DNA from: Ailanthus altissimus
Taxonomy: Eukaryota; Streptophyta; Magnoliopsida; Sapindales; Simaroubaceae
Assembly (NCBI GenBank): GCA_946807835.1
Contig: OX327693.1
Location: 6,031,501 to 6,095,500, forward strand
Direction: 5' to 3'
Length of the DNA: 64,000 nt
Below are positions 51,190-64,000 of the stretch, in pieces. The notes beneath the pieces are model-generated. The model was not told the DNA's origin and did not search any database. It saw only the letters and a list, made by a program, of their open reading frames with translations. A program made the translations under genes and the position numbers. Numbering within the stretch: position 1 is the first letter of the stretch; each line of letters begins with the position of its first letter.

Positions 51190-54100
51190 ACGTCTAATAA
51201 TTTTGGAATAAAATAAAAATGTATGGAGTATAATTTGTAATAATCTTATCATGTTCTTCCAAATTTATATTTGAGGAGAATGGTAACATTATTATTGTAT
51301 TAATGGAGCTCAATATCTTTGTAAGGACAATCAATAAGGCAATTTATGCCTAGTTTGAGGAATAAAAATTAGTTATTGAATTTGAAGTATTTTTTTAGAA
51401 GTATACTATGTTACACATTTAATTTTTTGTTTGAATATAATGTATAATGCTTTAATTATCTTAAAATTTTTATTTCGAATAATGTGCCGTGTAATTATAT
51501 TAATTTCTTTTGCCGCGATAGCGAGAGAAGTGACGGTAATCACATGCTCTCATTCACACCCTTTCTCTAATTTTTAAGTTTTATATTTTAATTGTGACGT
51601 ATCATGCTTGATCATTTATCACACCGATTGGACAATAAAGATTATAGCATATTGCATTAATTCGACGTGTCATCATCACAGTGGCTAACACTTGCATCAT
51701 CTGTTGACCGTCTTGGCTATTTTGACCTCGATGGTCTTGACTAAAATGTGTTTCAAACAACTAAATAATTATTGAAATAATATATCATTTCTATATTAAA
51801 GTCTGTTTGGATAGAGAGTTGTCCGAGACAATACATTACTTTTACATTAAAATCAATTTAAATTGAAGATTTTCATAATAAAAAATAAAAACTTCATAAT
51901 AAAAAAAATTATTTTATTATCTTAACATCTACCAAATTTAAACCCCAATTAAGTGCACACTTATTGAGTCTTAGCAGCGGTAAGTTCAAGTGCAATTTAA
52001 TTAGATGTTACATGTAACATATACTTGCTTTTATTTTTCCAAGGTCGTGGAATTGATGCTATTGACTTTTACTAACATTTAATGAATTAGTTTGGTATAA
52101 GATTTTATTGAGAGTATTACTAGATTTATTATAATTGAAATATAAAATTTACATGTTAATTAATAATTAATAATATTACACCTCTTAATTTTAATTCTAA
52201 TATTAATATATCAAATGTTCACTAAATAATTAATTTTTGTAACTTTTAAAATTATTCATTACACTATTTCATCACCAATAATTATTAACAATTACTTAAA
52301 TAAAAAATATTATAATCAAAATTAAAAAGTATAACATTATTATTGTTATATCACATTAACATTAAAAATGATATAAAAAAAGTTATAACTATTTAACATG
52401 TGATCATTAATGACTATTAACACATCAATCAAAATATAAACTTGTAAATTTATAATTACTTTTGATTTTAATTTAAAAAATTTAGTTTATGGGATAAACA
52501 TATTAGCGAGAAATCTTTATTGCAAAGAATAGATTCAAAGTCTTTTTATATAATAAGAGTGAAATTTACTCAATTTTAAAAATAAACACTTTTTTATTAG
52601 GTAAAAAATTCGATAAATACATAGCCAATTATTTTTGTGATCCAATGGCTAGTATCAACACTTTGATTGTCGATATACTAAATTTGAGTTGAGTCGAAAT
52701 TCCTTCAATTATTTGAAAAAATTGTTTTTTTTCTCTCTAATTGTAGAAGGTTAATTGTTTATTTCTTTCCGATTATAAAAAGTTAATTGTTTGTTTCTTT
52801 ATAGTTATAGAGAATTGGTATTGTACTTATTTATAACATTGGAATATTGAAATTTTAGAAATGTCATATTTGTATCCTTTAAAAAAAAAAAAACTTAATA
52901 AACACATAATTAGTAATATTCCTTCTAAGCAAATATTAAATTTGTTGATTAATTAAATCATTATCCTATACAAAGTTATAAATGGTTCTTTTCTCTTCCA
53001 TCCCCTTAATGATATATCAACAAGATTGTATTCTTCAAAAGACAAAATCATCCTATGAAAATAATCAAATCAACATAATTTATATAAAGAATTTATTAAT
53101 CATATTGTTTTTTTAATACTACATGTACATTGTTAAAGTCCCTCTTTGTCCAAATTGATTATAACAATTTAAGGATGAATTTTTTATACACTAAAGATCC
53201 TACATTAACAAATTTCGCACATAATAATTAATCGAGATTAATTACCAAAGGCTTAACATTGAACGACAAGGAATACAACTCTTCAATTAGAAGTTGAACA
53301 TTCTAAATCAATCCAACAATCGAAATATTCCCCTCACCAATCCACAATAAATAAATAAATGAAATAAAAACTTTAAAAAAAAATTATTGTACTAGTTAAT
53401 TTATTGAATTGACAATGACACCTTTTTTTTCCTTTGTTTTGAGATTTGCTTGTTACTTAAAATTTGTTGCTTTATCTTTAATTAACTTTTAATCTCTCAA
53501 ATAATTACAACAAATTTAGAATATTCTTTTGACATTATTTTATCTACAAAATTAATCACTTTGAATTATTCTCTGAATTTCTCCTTAAGTGGAACAATTT
53601 CCAATCAAAAATATAATTAGGTAATCAGTAAATTAGTAGATGTGTGGCAAGCTTAATCAACCTAGTTTCCCATAAGAAGAAATGATATTGTCCATCTTAT
53701 CATTCCTTTTTTTTTTTTTTGGTTATAACTAAATAGGTTGATTTATTAAAGTAATCAAATTTTTTAATAGATTTAGTGCTGTCCCTTGACCAGAGAATCA
53801 CGAGGCCTTTGGATTCTTTCTTTCTTCACTTTGAACATACAGATACATATTTTCTTTTCTTTTTAAAGATTCACACATCAAATGAAAAGATATATTGGTT
53901 GTGTTCATTAAATTTTTTAGGAGTATGTCGACTTGTCTAATAATTGGGATCATATCACATTACATATTAATAAATATTCAAACTAAATAATTTTTATAAA
54001 TAAAAATAATAATAATTTACACATGAAAAAAAATTAACACTCACAAATAAAAAATAACATTCTCACACATAAAAAATAACTACAGTAAAAAAGAGGAAAT

Positions 54101-54258
54101 TAAAAACTCTAGCATCCACACACAATATAATGCGCAAACCAAATAATCCACATAAATAGGAAAATAACTATCTTATATATAAAGAACAACTAATTTCTCA
54201 CAAGCGAGGTAATAATTGCTCACAAAAAGAAAAAAAAAAAATATTACTCTAACATTTA
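51190..54258. other. Downstream part of unit B, gene-free
   Basis: AT-rich sequence collinear with unit C (56232-59358), with few indels. The shared conserved patch near 51530-51740 (CACATGCTCTC, AATTCGACGTGTCATCATCACAG, TTGACCG) is less AT-rich than its surroundings. No open frame of note is seen. Confidence 0.65.
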
Positions 54259-54369
54259 TCAAACTCAAACTCCTAACCAACACCAAAGAAAAGTACATAA
54301 TTTACTATTGAAGTAAGCGCTCCGGGGCTTTTTCAAGCTAAGCACACTTCATAATATTATTAAAAATTA

Positions 54370-54403
<34 letters not shown>

Positions 54404-55729
54404 TTTTCTGGAGCTCGATGAAGCTGCACATGTTTCGATCTCTAAACATATTTTATCTATGTTCAGAATCAGGGGAGAATTAGACAACATATATAAGTTC
54501 TATTGTAGCTTTGCCCTTATTTGAAGTTTAAATTCTTTATTTTTGGACGAATATGAATCAAACACACAACTTGACAAAAAATACAATGATAATGTATATA
54601 TAAATTCTTTTAGACAAATTGCCTTTGCAAAAACATAATTAGTTATAAAAGTAAAATACTGACGAATAAATAATATTCTTATCATATGGTAGTGCCATAT
54701 TAATTTATGTATAAATTATTATAAGGTAATTTTTTTTTTTAAACAACTTCATACTTTCTTTATAATTTCCTCTTCATATGTATCTTCATTCTTCCATCTT
54801 TTCCCTATCTTAGTCTCCTTTTAATTATGATGCTTAATAATTAATCATCTTAAGTGGGTTTACTCTTGGGCCTACTTTTTTTTTTATAACATAATTAATT
54901 AGCTATTTTTTCTGATTTAAAATTTAACAAAACACTCTATCTATGTCACTGCTGAAGGAATTATTGTCAAAATGTAATGTGGAATGTTAGCTAGATAGCT
55001 AGATCTTGTAGTTTGACTTGGTCATGTCAACAAAATAATAATAATAATAATAATATGTGATATTATTTAATTAATTTATAATTTTTATATAATGTATAAA
55101 ATATTACATAATTTTGATACGTATTTAAATGTTCATCGAGAATAACTTACTTAATCTATTAGAACAAAACTCTTTCTCGATATTTATCCTTCACTACTTT
55201 CCAAGGAAATTAAAAATATTTGGGGGTATTTATGTTTTTCATTGAAAATTTTTGGCCTAGCGTGACCTCTATTATGATATACCAAATTTAATCTTCTTAT
55301 TTTTATTAGGGTCAAAGAGTAGATTTTCTTATGTATATTAGGGTCAAGAAATTAGTCAAATGGTTTTACCCATAAAGGAAATTACTATTTACTCCTGTAA
55401 TATTTGACAATTAAAACCTTTTTATTTATTATTATTTTGCCAAACTTTAAGAATTCTCTCGTTGGTCATGAAATTGAGATCTTAAAGGCATTTTTCGTGA
55501 AATAGTTAATTAAATAATTCTAATGTTCTTTAAATTTGTCACCCTTTCTAACGTCAGACGGTTTTAATTCTTTTCTTATCTTTTTCTTTGTTAATTAAAT
55601 GACGGGTCGTTTGTCTTTTCATAAAAACTGAAAATTAATAAATGTCATTCAATGTGTTTAAATTTCTAAATAAATGAACTTCAAAATGAAACCTACACAT
55701 CATGATACGTTTTATATTAAATCTTGTCG

Positions 55730-55737
55730 TATATAAA
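55730..55737 (+). promoter_or_regulatory. TATA box of the unit C secreted-protein gene
   Basis: TATATAAA, at the same place relative to the start codon as in unit B and with the same conserved surroundings. Confidence 0.7.
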
Positions 55738-55826
55738 AATCATCATCTTGTCACCAACAATTGCAAGTCTTTCATTCAAATGCATGAACAACAACATTAA
55801 TTCATAAACAAACAAAAGAAAAAAAA

Positions 55827-56231
55827 ATGGCAGGAAGCATGAAGATGACCCAATTGTTGAAGATAGGCATTTTCTCAGTTACTCTAATGATGGCGATGGT
55901 CTCATCAACACTTGCAACGCGAAGCAGGAGGCTGAAAGAAGAAGTGTTGCCATTGCCACCGTTGCCGTCAGAGACTCACGATTTCTTGGAGCAATGTGCG
56001 GCGAAATTTTCATCAGAATGCGGGGAAGATGTTGCCAGGAACGTATACGGAGATGGCACAGTCTCCATCTCCGATGAATGTTGCGAGCAACTTGTGGGTG
56101 CTGGACGAGCTTGCCATGATACATTTGTTGAAATAAGTGCCCCCATGCACCCTCAAGTTAATCGAACCCTAGTTTTTGCTAACAGTCTTCAAGTTTGGGA
56201 TCATTGTGTTGCTATAATTACTTCAAATTAA
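55827..56231 (+). CDS. Prolamin-like (ECA1-gametogenesis / DD11-like) secreted six-cysteine protein, unit C
   Basis: Single exon, 134 residues, the same architecture as the unit B copy: signal peptide 1-30, proline-rich linker, and all six cysteines (57, 65, 85, 86, 96, 127). The sequon at 112-114 is kept. Nine differences from B: N4S, V23A, T24M, E37K, R51H, N83D, A111V, V118A and V131I; three fall in the signal peptide and six in the mature part. The charge changes at 37 and 51 lie before the cysteine domain, and N83D lies just before the CC pair. Promoter and TATA box are intact. It is probably functional and redundant with, or slightly diverged from, the B copy; family identity is as firm as for B. 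Confidence 0.82.
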   Translation: MAGSMKMTQLLKIGIFSVTLMMAMVSSTLATRSRRLKEEVLPLPPLPSETHDFLEQCAAKFSSECGEDVARNVYGDGTVSISDECCEQLVGAGRACHDTFVEISAPMHPQVNRTLVFANSLQVWDHCVAIITSN

Positions 56232-59200
56232 ACTTCTAATAATTTTGGAATAAAATAAAAATGTATGGGGTATAATTTGTAATAATCTTATCATGTTCTT
56301 CCAAATTTATATTGAGAAGAATGGTAACATTATTATTGTATTAGTGGAGCTAAATATCTTTGTAAGGATAATGAATAAGGCAATTTATGTCTAGTTTGAA
56401 AAATAAAAATATAACTAATATTGGATTTGAAGTATTTCTTGGAAGTGTACTATGTTACACATTTAATGTTTTATTTGAATATAAGTATATAATGTTTTAA
56501 TTATTTTAAAAATTTTACCTCGAATAATATATCATGTGATTATATTAATTTACTTTGCTAGAGAAAGCAGTCACGATAATCACATGCTCTCACTTTCACC
56601 CTTTTTCTAATTTTCAAGTTTTAAATTTTAATTGTGACGTCAAGACGATAAAGGTTACAGCAAATCCAATTAATTCGACGTGTCATCATCACAGTGGTTG
56701 ACACTTGCATCATCCGTTGACCGACTGCTTTCGCTATGTTTGACGTCGATGGTCTCGACTAGAAAGTGTTTCCAACAATTTAATTGGATTCGTTTATTAC
56801 TTTACACAGTACCTTAGTTAATATAATAACTAAATAATTACTGCAATAATATATCATGTTTATATTAAAATCCGTGTGGATTGAGAGTTGTCTGAGATCA
56901 TACATCACTTTTACATTAAAATCAATTTAAATTGAAGATTTTCATAATAAAAAATAAAAACTTCATAATAAAAAAAAAATTATTACATTATCTTAGCATC
57001 TACCAAACTTAAACTTCAATTAAGTGCACACTTATTGAGTCTTAGCAGCGGTAAGTTCAAGTGCAATTTAATTAGATGTTACATGTAACATATACTTGCT
57101 TTTATTTTTCCAAGGTCGTGGAATTGATGTTATTGACTTTTACTAACATTTAAAGAATTAGTTTGATATAAGATTTTATTTAGAGAATTATTAGATTTAT
57201 TATAATTGAAATATTAAATTTATGTGTTAATTAATAATTAATAATTTTACACCTCTTAATTTTAATTTTAATAGTAATATATTAAATGTTCACTAAATAG
57301 TTAATATTTATAACTTTTAAAATTACTCGTTACATTATTTCATCACCAATGATTGTTTAACACATTACTTAAAATAAAAAATATTATAATCAAAATTAAA
57401 AAGTATAACATTGTTAATTGTTAATTATTTTTATATCACATTAACATTAAAAATAATATAAAAAAAGTAATAATTATTTAACATGTGATTTTAATGACTA
57501 TTAACACATCAATCAAAATATAAACTTGTAAATTTATAATTATTTTTTATTTTAATTTAAAAAATTAAATTTATGGGATAAATTTATTAGCGAGTAATTT
57601 TTATTGCACAAGAAGAGATTCAAAGGCTTTTTATATAATAAGAGTGAAATTGACTCAATTTCAAAATTAAACACATTTTGATTATGTACAAAATTTGATA
57701 AATACATAGCCAATCATTTTTGTAGTCCAGTGGCTAGTGCCAACACTTTGATTTTTGATGTATTGAATTTGAGTCGAGTCGAAGTCCCTTAAATTATTTG
57801 GGAGGATTATTTTTTCTCTCTAATTGTGAAAGGCTGATTTTTTATTTCTTTTTCAGTTGCATAGAATTAATTATTTCTTTCTTTCTAATTATAGAAGGTT
57901 AATTGTTTGTTTCTTTTCAATTATAAAGGATTGGAATTGTACTTATTTATAACATTAGAATATTAAAATTTTAGATATATAATATTTGTATCCTTTAAAA
58001 AAAAACTCAATAAACACATAATTAGTAATATTTCTTCTAAACAAACATAAAACTTGTTGATTAATTAAATCAATTTCCTATATATAGTTATAAATGGTTC
58101 TTTTCTCTTCCATCCCCTTAATGATATATCAACAAGATTGTATTTTTCAAAAGACAAAATCATCCTATGAAAATAATCAAATCAACATAATTTATATAAA
58201 GAATTTATTAATCATATTGTTGTTTTTATACTACATGTACATTGTTAAAGTCCCTCTTTGTCCAAATTGATTATAACAATTTAAGGATGAATTTTTTATA
58301 CACTAAAGATACTACATTAACAAATTTCGCACATAATAATTAATCGAGATTAATTACCAAAGGCTTAACATTGAACGACAATGAATACAACTCTTCAATT
58401 AGAAGTTGAACATTCTAAATCAATCCAACAATCGAAATATTCCTCCTCACCAATCCACAGTAAATAAATAAATGAAATAAAAACTTATAAAAAAATTGAA
58501 TTATTGTACTATTTAATTTATTGAATTGACATTGACACCTTTTTTTCCCCTTTGTTTTATGATTTGCTTGTTACTTAAAATTTGTTGCTTTATCTTTAAT
58601 TAACTTTTAATCTCTCAAATAATTACAACAAATTTAGAATATTCTTTTGACATTATTTTATCTACAAAATTAATCACTTTGAATTATTCTCTAAATTTCC
58701 CCTTAAGTGGAACAATTTCCAAGCAAAAATATAAATAGGTAATCAGTCAATTAGTAGATGTGGAAAGCTTAATCAACCTAGTTTCCCGTTAAGAGAAATG
58801 ATACTGTCTGTCTTATCATTCCTTTTTTTTTTTTTGGTTTTAACTAAATAGGTTGATTTATTAAAGTAATCAAAAATTTTAATAGATTTAATGCTCTCCC
58901 TTGACCAGAGAATCACGAGGCCGTTGGATTCTTTCTTTCTTCACTTTGAGCATAAAGATACATATTTTGTTTTCTTTTTAAATATTCACACATCATATCA
59001 AAAAATATATTGGGCATGTTCATTATTTTTTTAAAGAGTATGTCAACTTGTATACATTAATAAATCTTCGGATTAAATAATTTTTATAAATAAAATAATA
59101 ATAATAATTTACATTTGAAGAAAAACTAACCCCACAAATAAAGAAATAATAGTTTCATGCATAAAAAATAACTACCATAGAAGAGAGAAAATAAAATACA

Positions 59201-59358
59201 CCACTCTAACCTCCACACACTAATAAATACGCAAATTAAATAATTTATATAAATAGGAGAATAATTATCTCACATACAAAAAATAATTAACTCCCCACAA
59301 CGAAATAATGATTGCTCACAACAAAAAAACAAATAACATAAATTACTCTAACATCCAT
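56232..59358. other. Downstream part of unit C, gene-free
   Basis: AT-rich DNA collinear with unit B. It holds the same less AT-rich patch (about 56565-56765) and the decayed SINE-like segment near 57719. No coding sequence is seen. Confidence 0.65.
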
Positions 59359-60720
59359 CAAACTCAAACCCCTGACCAACGCCAGAGAAATGCACATAAT
59401 TTTCTATAAAAATAAGCATTTAAATGCGAGGCTTATTCAAGCTAAGCACACTTCATAATATTATTAAAAATTAATATATGTTTTTTTGAAACTCGACTAA
59501 GCTGCACATGTTTCGGTCTCTAAACATATTATATCTATGTTTAGAATCAGGGGCAGAATTAGACTACATATATAAGCTCTATTATAGCTTTGCCCTTAAT
59601 TGAAGTTTAAATTCTTTATTTTTGGACGAATATTAATCAAACATACAACTTAACAAAAAATACAATGATAATGTATATATAAATTCTTTTAGACCAATTG
59701 CCTTTGTAAAAACATAATTAGTTATAAAAGTAAAAAACACAGGAATAAATAATATTCTTATCATATGGTAGTGCCATATTAATTTATTTATAAATTATTA
59801 TAAGGTAAATTTTTTTTTTTGAAACAACTTCATACATTCTTTATAATTTCCTCTTAATATGTATCTTCATTCTTCCATCTTTTTCTTATCTTAGTCTCCT
59901 TTTAATTATGATACTTAATAATTAATCATCTTAAGTGGGTTTACTTTTGGACCTACTTTTTTTTTCATAACATAATTAATTAGCTATTTTTTCTGATTTA
60001 AAATTTAACAAAACAGTTTCTTAATTAACATAATGCCCTATCTATGTCACTGCTGAAGGAATTATTGGCAAAATGTAATGTGGAATGCTAACTAGATAGC
60101 CAGATCTTGTAGTTTGACTTGGTCATGTCAACAAAATAATAATAATAATAATGTCAATTCCCTCGATCATTCATGGTATTGAGTTCTCCTTGCTATCTTA
60201 TAGCATGTTTATTTTCTTTACTTCACTTGATTTTTCTCACAAAATTATATATAAGAGATTGCGTAATTTACTATATGACCAATAATATTATCATATAATT
60301 TTATTTAGTTAATTTATAATTTTTACACAATTTATAAAGTGTTATATAATTTTAAAACGTGTTTAAATATTCACTATATCATAAGTCACTAATTTTTAAA
60401 ATAAAATTCTCTATATAGCCCTTACTATTTCCAAGAGAATTAAATATAATTGGGGGGTATTTATGTTTTTCATTAAAATCCTTTCTGGCCTAGCGTGACC
60501 TCTGTTATGATATGCCAAATTTATTTTTCTTATAATTATTATGGTCAAGAGTATTACTATTTACTCCTGTAATATTTGACAATTGACACTTATTTATTTA
60601 TTATTATTTCACAAACATTAAAAATTCTATCTTTGGTCATGAAATTGAGGTCTTAAAAGCACTTGCCGTGAAAATAGTTAATTAAATAATTCTAATATTC
60701 TTTAAATTTATCACTCTTTC
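59359..60720 (+). repeat. Tandem duplication unit D, truncated
   Basis: Collinear with the starts of A, B and C up to CTCTTTCTAACAGTAGA near 60720, then it turns into the reverse module also seen in A. The secreted-protein gene that should lie about 300 bases beyond this point is absent; a different repeat follows. The TA microsatellite near 59475 is almost gone. Confidence 0.82.
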
Positions 60721-61640
60721 TAACAGTAGACCCTTTTTAAAGTAATTTTATATCATTAATTAAGAAATCAAAATATTACAAAATCTATTAATATGCTGAG
60801 ATTATTGGCACAATACAATGCTTGCATATCAACAATAGCCCGAATCTAATTATTCTTTTTTAAGGAAGAGACACAATTTCAATTATATATTAAAAAATTA
60901 TCTTTACATTCAAAAATTATTGTCTCCGTTAAGAATAAGGAATCTTACTCTCAAATAAGAGAAACAAAAATTATTCTCATACTGGAGAGACAAAAACTAC
61001 CCTCCTTATATAGGAGAGGCAAAAACTATCTCAGAGGAGAATTCAAAATAAAATTATTACTAATATCCTCCGCCAATTAATTCTTTCAATACTCCAACCA
61101 TCCGTCAACAAATAAACTCTAATACGAAACAACACAACAACAAAACAGAAAATGAAACAGTTCAAGCTTGGTCGATAATCATGGCGACGGAGTTGTACGA
61201 CTCTAGTGATTGGGAGAAGATTGAGTGCCACCGGTAATTATTTATCACTGGATCTAGATTAAGCTCAGCTGCTGATGAGCTTTGGTTGCTCAAAAAGTAA
61301 AAGTTGTACGCCCAACAGTGGTTGGCAGTAGCAGCAGGCTCTATAAGCTTGTTGGAGGAGGACATGGATGGTGGTGCCCAGCGATGCCTCATTGAAGTCC
61401 AGTAAAATCTCATCAACTGCCGATGAGCCATGGTATAGCTAGTAGGTGCGTAGCAAAGGCCAACAGGCTTAACGGAGCTAAAAAAGGCTTTGGTCGGTTG
61501 TTTGCTTGGATTAGGACACCAATGACGGAGGCTAGTAGAAACGCGACTACCGACAGGGTTACGACAAAGTATGATGATGCTCTTCGAAGACCAATGATTG
61601 CGGCAAAGACAAATGTTGTAGTAACCATTATCCATAACCG
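60720..61640 (-). pseudogene. Unit D copy of the reverse module, with a broken open frame
   Basis: Homologous to about 23270-24560 of unit A (ACACAATTT, CTACTCTCATA-type blocks, ACAACACAACAA, then the coding part). On the minus strand it still reads SNKLIEPAATANH and SQSLESYNSV near the C-terminus. Compared with A it has a one-base deletion soon after the MAS/MAH start, and it lacks the nested AACCGG-type element. It stays recognisable to about 61620. The identity of the ancestral protein is unknown. Confidence 0.5.
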
Positions 61641-64000
61641 GTAAGAATATGTATATTTATATATATAAATATACGTATTTTATTTGTATGTGGGTGATCC
61701 TTGATTTATATATTGTTATTAGTAGTGTTTTTATAGGTTAAGGATATACTATTAGTATTGGGTTTATTTGCAAGACTTTTGAATTATTTTAGGGACCAAA
61801 TTGTTATACTTTGAAAGTTTTGGGGGCAAATTCGTAAATACCAAAAATTAGCCTCTTAGTATAAAAATACACTTTTGAACCCTAATTTATCATTTTTAGG
61901 TCTAGCTACCCATTTTAAGAGAGAGAAGAGAGAAATAGAGGAGAGAGAAAGAGGAGAAGAAGAAGAAAAAGAAGAAGAAATTGGAATTTTGAATTTCAAG
62001 AGGTATATCATACGTATTTCTCAATTTATTGGTATTAATTAAGTTAATTCCTTTAAGTTTTGATTTTTGAAAATATGTATAATTGAGGATTTGTTGTGTA
62101 TTTCGTAAGATCATATGAGAATTGATGATGATCTATAAGATAGTTTGATAAATCATGATGAATTGTGAAATTTCTGCTGGATAACCTCTTGATCTAGGAA
62201 TTCTATAAATTGTTGTGATTCGATTCTGGTTTTGAATTTTGAGTATATGAAATTAGACATGTTAAGGATCATCTGAGACTTTGAATCGATTGAAAATTCT
62301 GGAAATTGAATTTATAGTGAATTTACCAAAATGACCCTGAAATTCTAGAAATTTCCTGTGTAAACAGTATAGTACAGTGAAAAATAATTTTTGTCCTACT
62401 GAATGATCTTCAAAAATTATGAATTTGTAGAATATGATAATTTTATATGTCTAATATGATATACTCAGAATTGAGAATTTAGATCAATGTGGTTGAAGTG
62501 TTTTGAATTTCTAAAGTGTATCAGCTCATTGCAATATTTGATTAACAGATTTTTAAAGTTATAGAATAAAATAGTTTTAAAATACTTTTGGCAGTGATTT
62601 GGAAGTGAAATATTTATCATGGACTAAGATATGTGTTAAGAGTAATTATGTGGTAGTTTTATAATTTTTGAGTTAGTATATGATTTTATAAAATTGGGAG
62701 ATTGAATACTGTTCAGTAAGTATCTTGATCCTGTCAGGTTTGTAGTTTGGATTCGATGGTGTGTATGGAATGGATTGTGTAGGAAATTTGATATAATATT
62801 CATATATAAGAAGGATATATGAGTCAAAAATGGTATATTCTGATTTTGGAGTAATTGGACATCATTTGATGTATTAGAAATTTTTGTTAAGTGTAAGTGA
62901 TCAGAATGACAGGTTTTGAGAAACCAAATATTTAGACCAATTTGATGTGATAAATGCATTGTGTATAATTTTGTAAGCTATTTAAAGTATTTTGTGTGAA
63001 TTGTGAGGCTTATAAAAGGATTAATCTCCATTGATAGGTTAAGGAGATTTAAGCCTTGTAGCTGAAAGTGTTAAAAGGTAAGTATACTAGACTTTTACTG
63101 AAATCACTATAAGCATAGTAATTGTCTATGTATGATTTTGTAAATGTGCTTAAAAATATGTTTATGTTATGCCAAAGTGTATTTGATATGAAATGTGAAA
63201 GACATATATTTATGAATGTGAGCATTGACATTGAACATGGACATACATGTGTTTTTGAAAGCGAGCTTTCAAAATGAAATGTGTTTGACAAAGAAAGCTT
63301 TGAGGTGCAATATGTCAATGAGAAAGATTTTGTGTTTTGAGGATGCTTGAACTCACTGTTGACTTAGTAGGCATCTTATGTGATTTGTGGAGCCTTTATG
63401 TGTGGCCTTTCCTTCGGGATAGGTATATGTTATGTGTTCCGTATGTAGGGAGGATCCTATTGGTACCTAAAGGAAGAGTGAGTTATCACATTCATGTGGT
63501 GGCGTATTGGTGCATGTGAGAGGACTCACCGATGATCAGGGTGAGGGTTTGGCTTTTACCTTCGGGCATGAGCATTATATATGTGTTATTCAAGACCTCA
63601 CTTGTACTATTCCTCTCATACGGTATGTCACCTACGAGTGACATTTGGCTCATTATGTGATATGTGATGTGTAAGTCCTACTAAGTAGTAGTTGAGTGAT
63701 GGTATTCCTGTAATATGTTTTGAAAGAATGTGTAAGCGCTTACATGATATGTGATTTGATAAGATTATGATTTTGATTGATCACAGCATATCATACATAT
63801 GCATTGTGTACATATATGTATTTGTATTTGATATATGAAAAACTAATATGCTTACTGAGTTTTATACTCATTATAGTTTATGGTGATTTCAGGTAAAAAA
63901 GGTGCATGTGTGCTTAGCGGATTTGGCAAGGCTTCTGCTGTTCCTTGGGTTCCCTAAGTTGCTAGGTTGTTGTGTGTTTCATTTGGGGACACGTGGGATA
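61640..64000 (+). mobile_element. Partial long LTR, Ty3/gypsy Tekay/Del-like, running off the window
   Basis: No gene. A purine tract (about 61915-61980) is followed by a long, weakly GC-enriched, TG-rich stretch. Near the right edge is GCTTACTGAGTTTTATACTCA followed by TTTCAGGTAAAAAAGG, a combination I associate with the 3' part of Del/Tekay-type LTRs. A possible start is TGTTATTAG near 61714. The end of the LTR and any internal region lie outside the window, so this is provisional. Open frames on both strands here have no domain. Confidence 0.45.

Larger units (their letters stand above)
30011..54258 (+). repeat. Tandem duplication unit B, interrupted by nested retrotransposons
   Basis: Host sequence runs 30011 to about 30734 and resumes at 49696 (ATAACATAATTAATTAGC, as in A, C and D). 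Without the insertion the unit is about 5.3 kb. It carries an intact copy of the secreted-protein gene at 50785. The site that holds the reverse module in units A and D is empty here (near 50510). Confidence 0.85.
54259..59358 (+). repeat. Tandem duplication unit C
   Basis: About 5.1 kb and the cleanest copy: no large insertion, an intact secreted-protein gene at 55827, and an empty site where A and D hold the reverse module. An AT run followed by TG repeats (54370-54402) marks its start. It is close to unit B over nearly its whole length; by eye B and C are the nearest pair. Confidence 0.87.

Overview
This is a stretch of plant nuclear DNA, almost certainly from a eudicot. The genes have introns and belong to land-plant families (a SHORT-ROOT-type GRAS factor, cytosolic RPL38, chloroplast TGD2, and a prolamin-like ECA1/DD11-type secreted protein). 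The spacers are very AT-rich and much of the DNA is retrotransposon. I cannot name the species.

Layout. 1-21.67 kb is a gene-bearing left part: a SHORT-ROOT-like gene (4452-5825, single exon), RPL38 (13079-15009, three coding exons, start codon alone in the first) and TGD2 (17691-20382, five coding exons, with a 5'-UTR intron and a uORF). Old repeats lie between them, including a copia-like LTR at about 11.2-11.8 kb.

21.68-61.6 kb is a tandem segmental duplication with an ancestral unit of about 5.1-5.3 kb. Four copies are visible: A 21676-30010, B 30011-54258, C 54259-59358 and D from 59359, truncated. A, B and C each carry one copy of a 134-residue secreted six-cysteine protein gene. The B and C copies (50785-51189 and 55827-56231) are intact. 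The A copy (24907-25311) is dead: its first conserved cysteine codon is TGA, another cysteine is tyrosine, and its TATA box is mutated. A and D share an extra reverse-oriented module just upstream of the gene position; B and C have the empty site.

Unit B is split by about 19 kb of nested retrotransposons (30.7-49.7 kb). The outer element resembles a Tat/Retand-type Ty3/gypsy element: 822-bp 5' LTR, tRNA-Met-like PBS, decayed gag and protease, no visible RT/RNase H/integrase, a two-copy 318-bp tandem repeat, and a long decayed antisense ORF with a Transposase_28-like domain and a coiled coil. Three later insertions have clean 5-bp target duplications: a 6.35-kb inverted-repeat composite inside protease (GTAGT, itself holding a nested 1.87-kb copy with GTTTC), a 1.45-kb solo LTR (ATCAA) and a 2.06-kb solo LTR inside the 3' LTR (GATAT).

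61.64-64 kb looks like the start of another long gypsy-type LTR that runs off the window.

The three left genes are functionally unrelated to each other. The only functional cluster is the tandem secreted-protein family, which by family knowledge is likely expressed in the female gametophyte or seed. All splice sites were assigned by eye from GT-AG signals and recalled family sequences. No searches were run.
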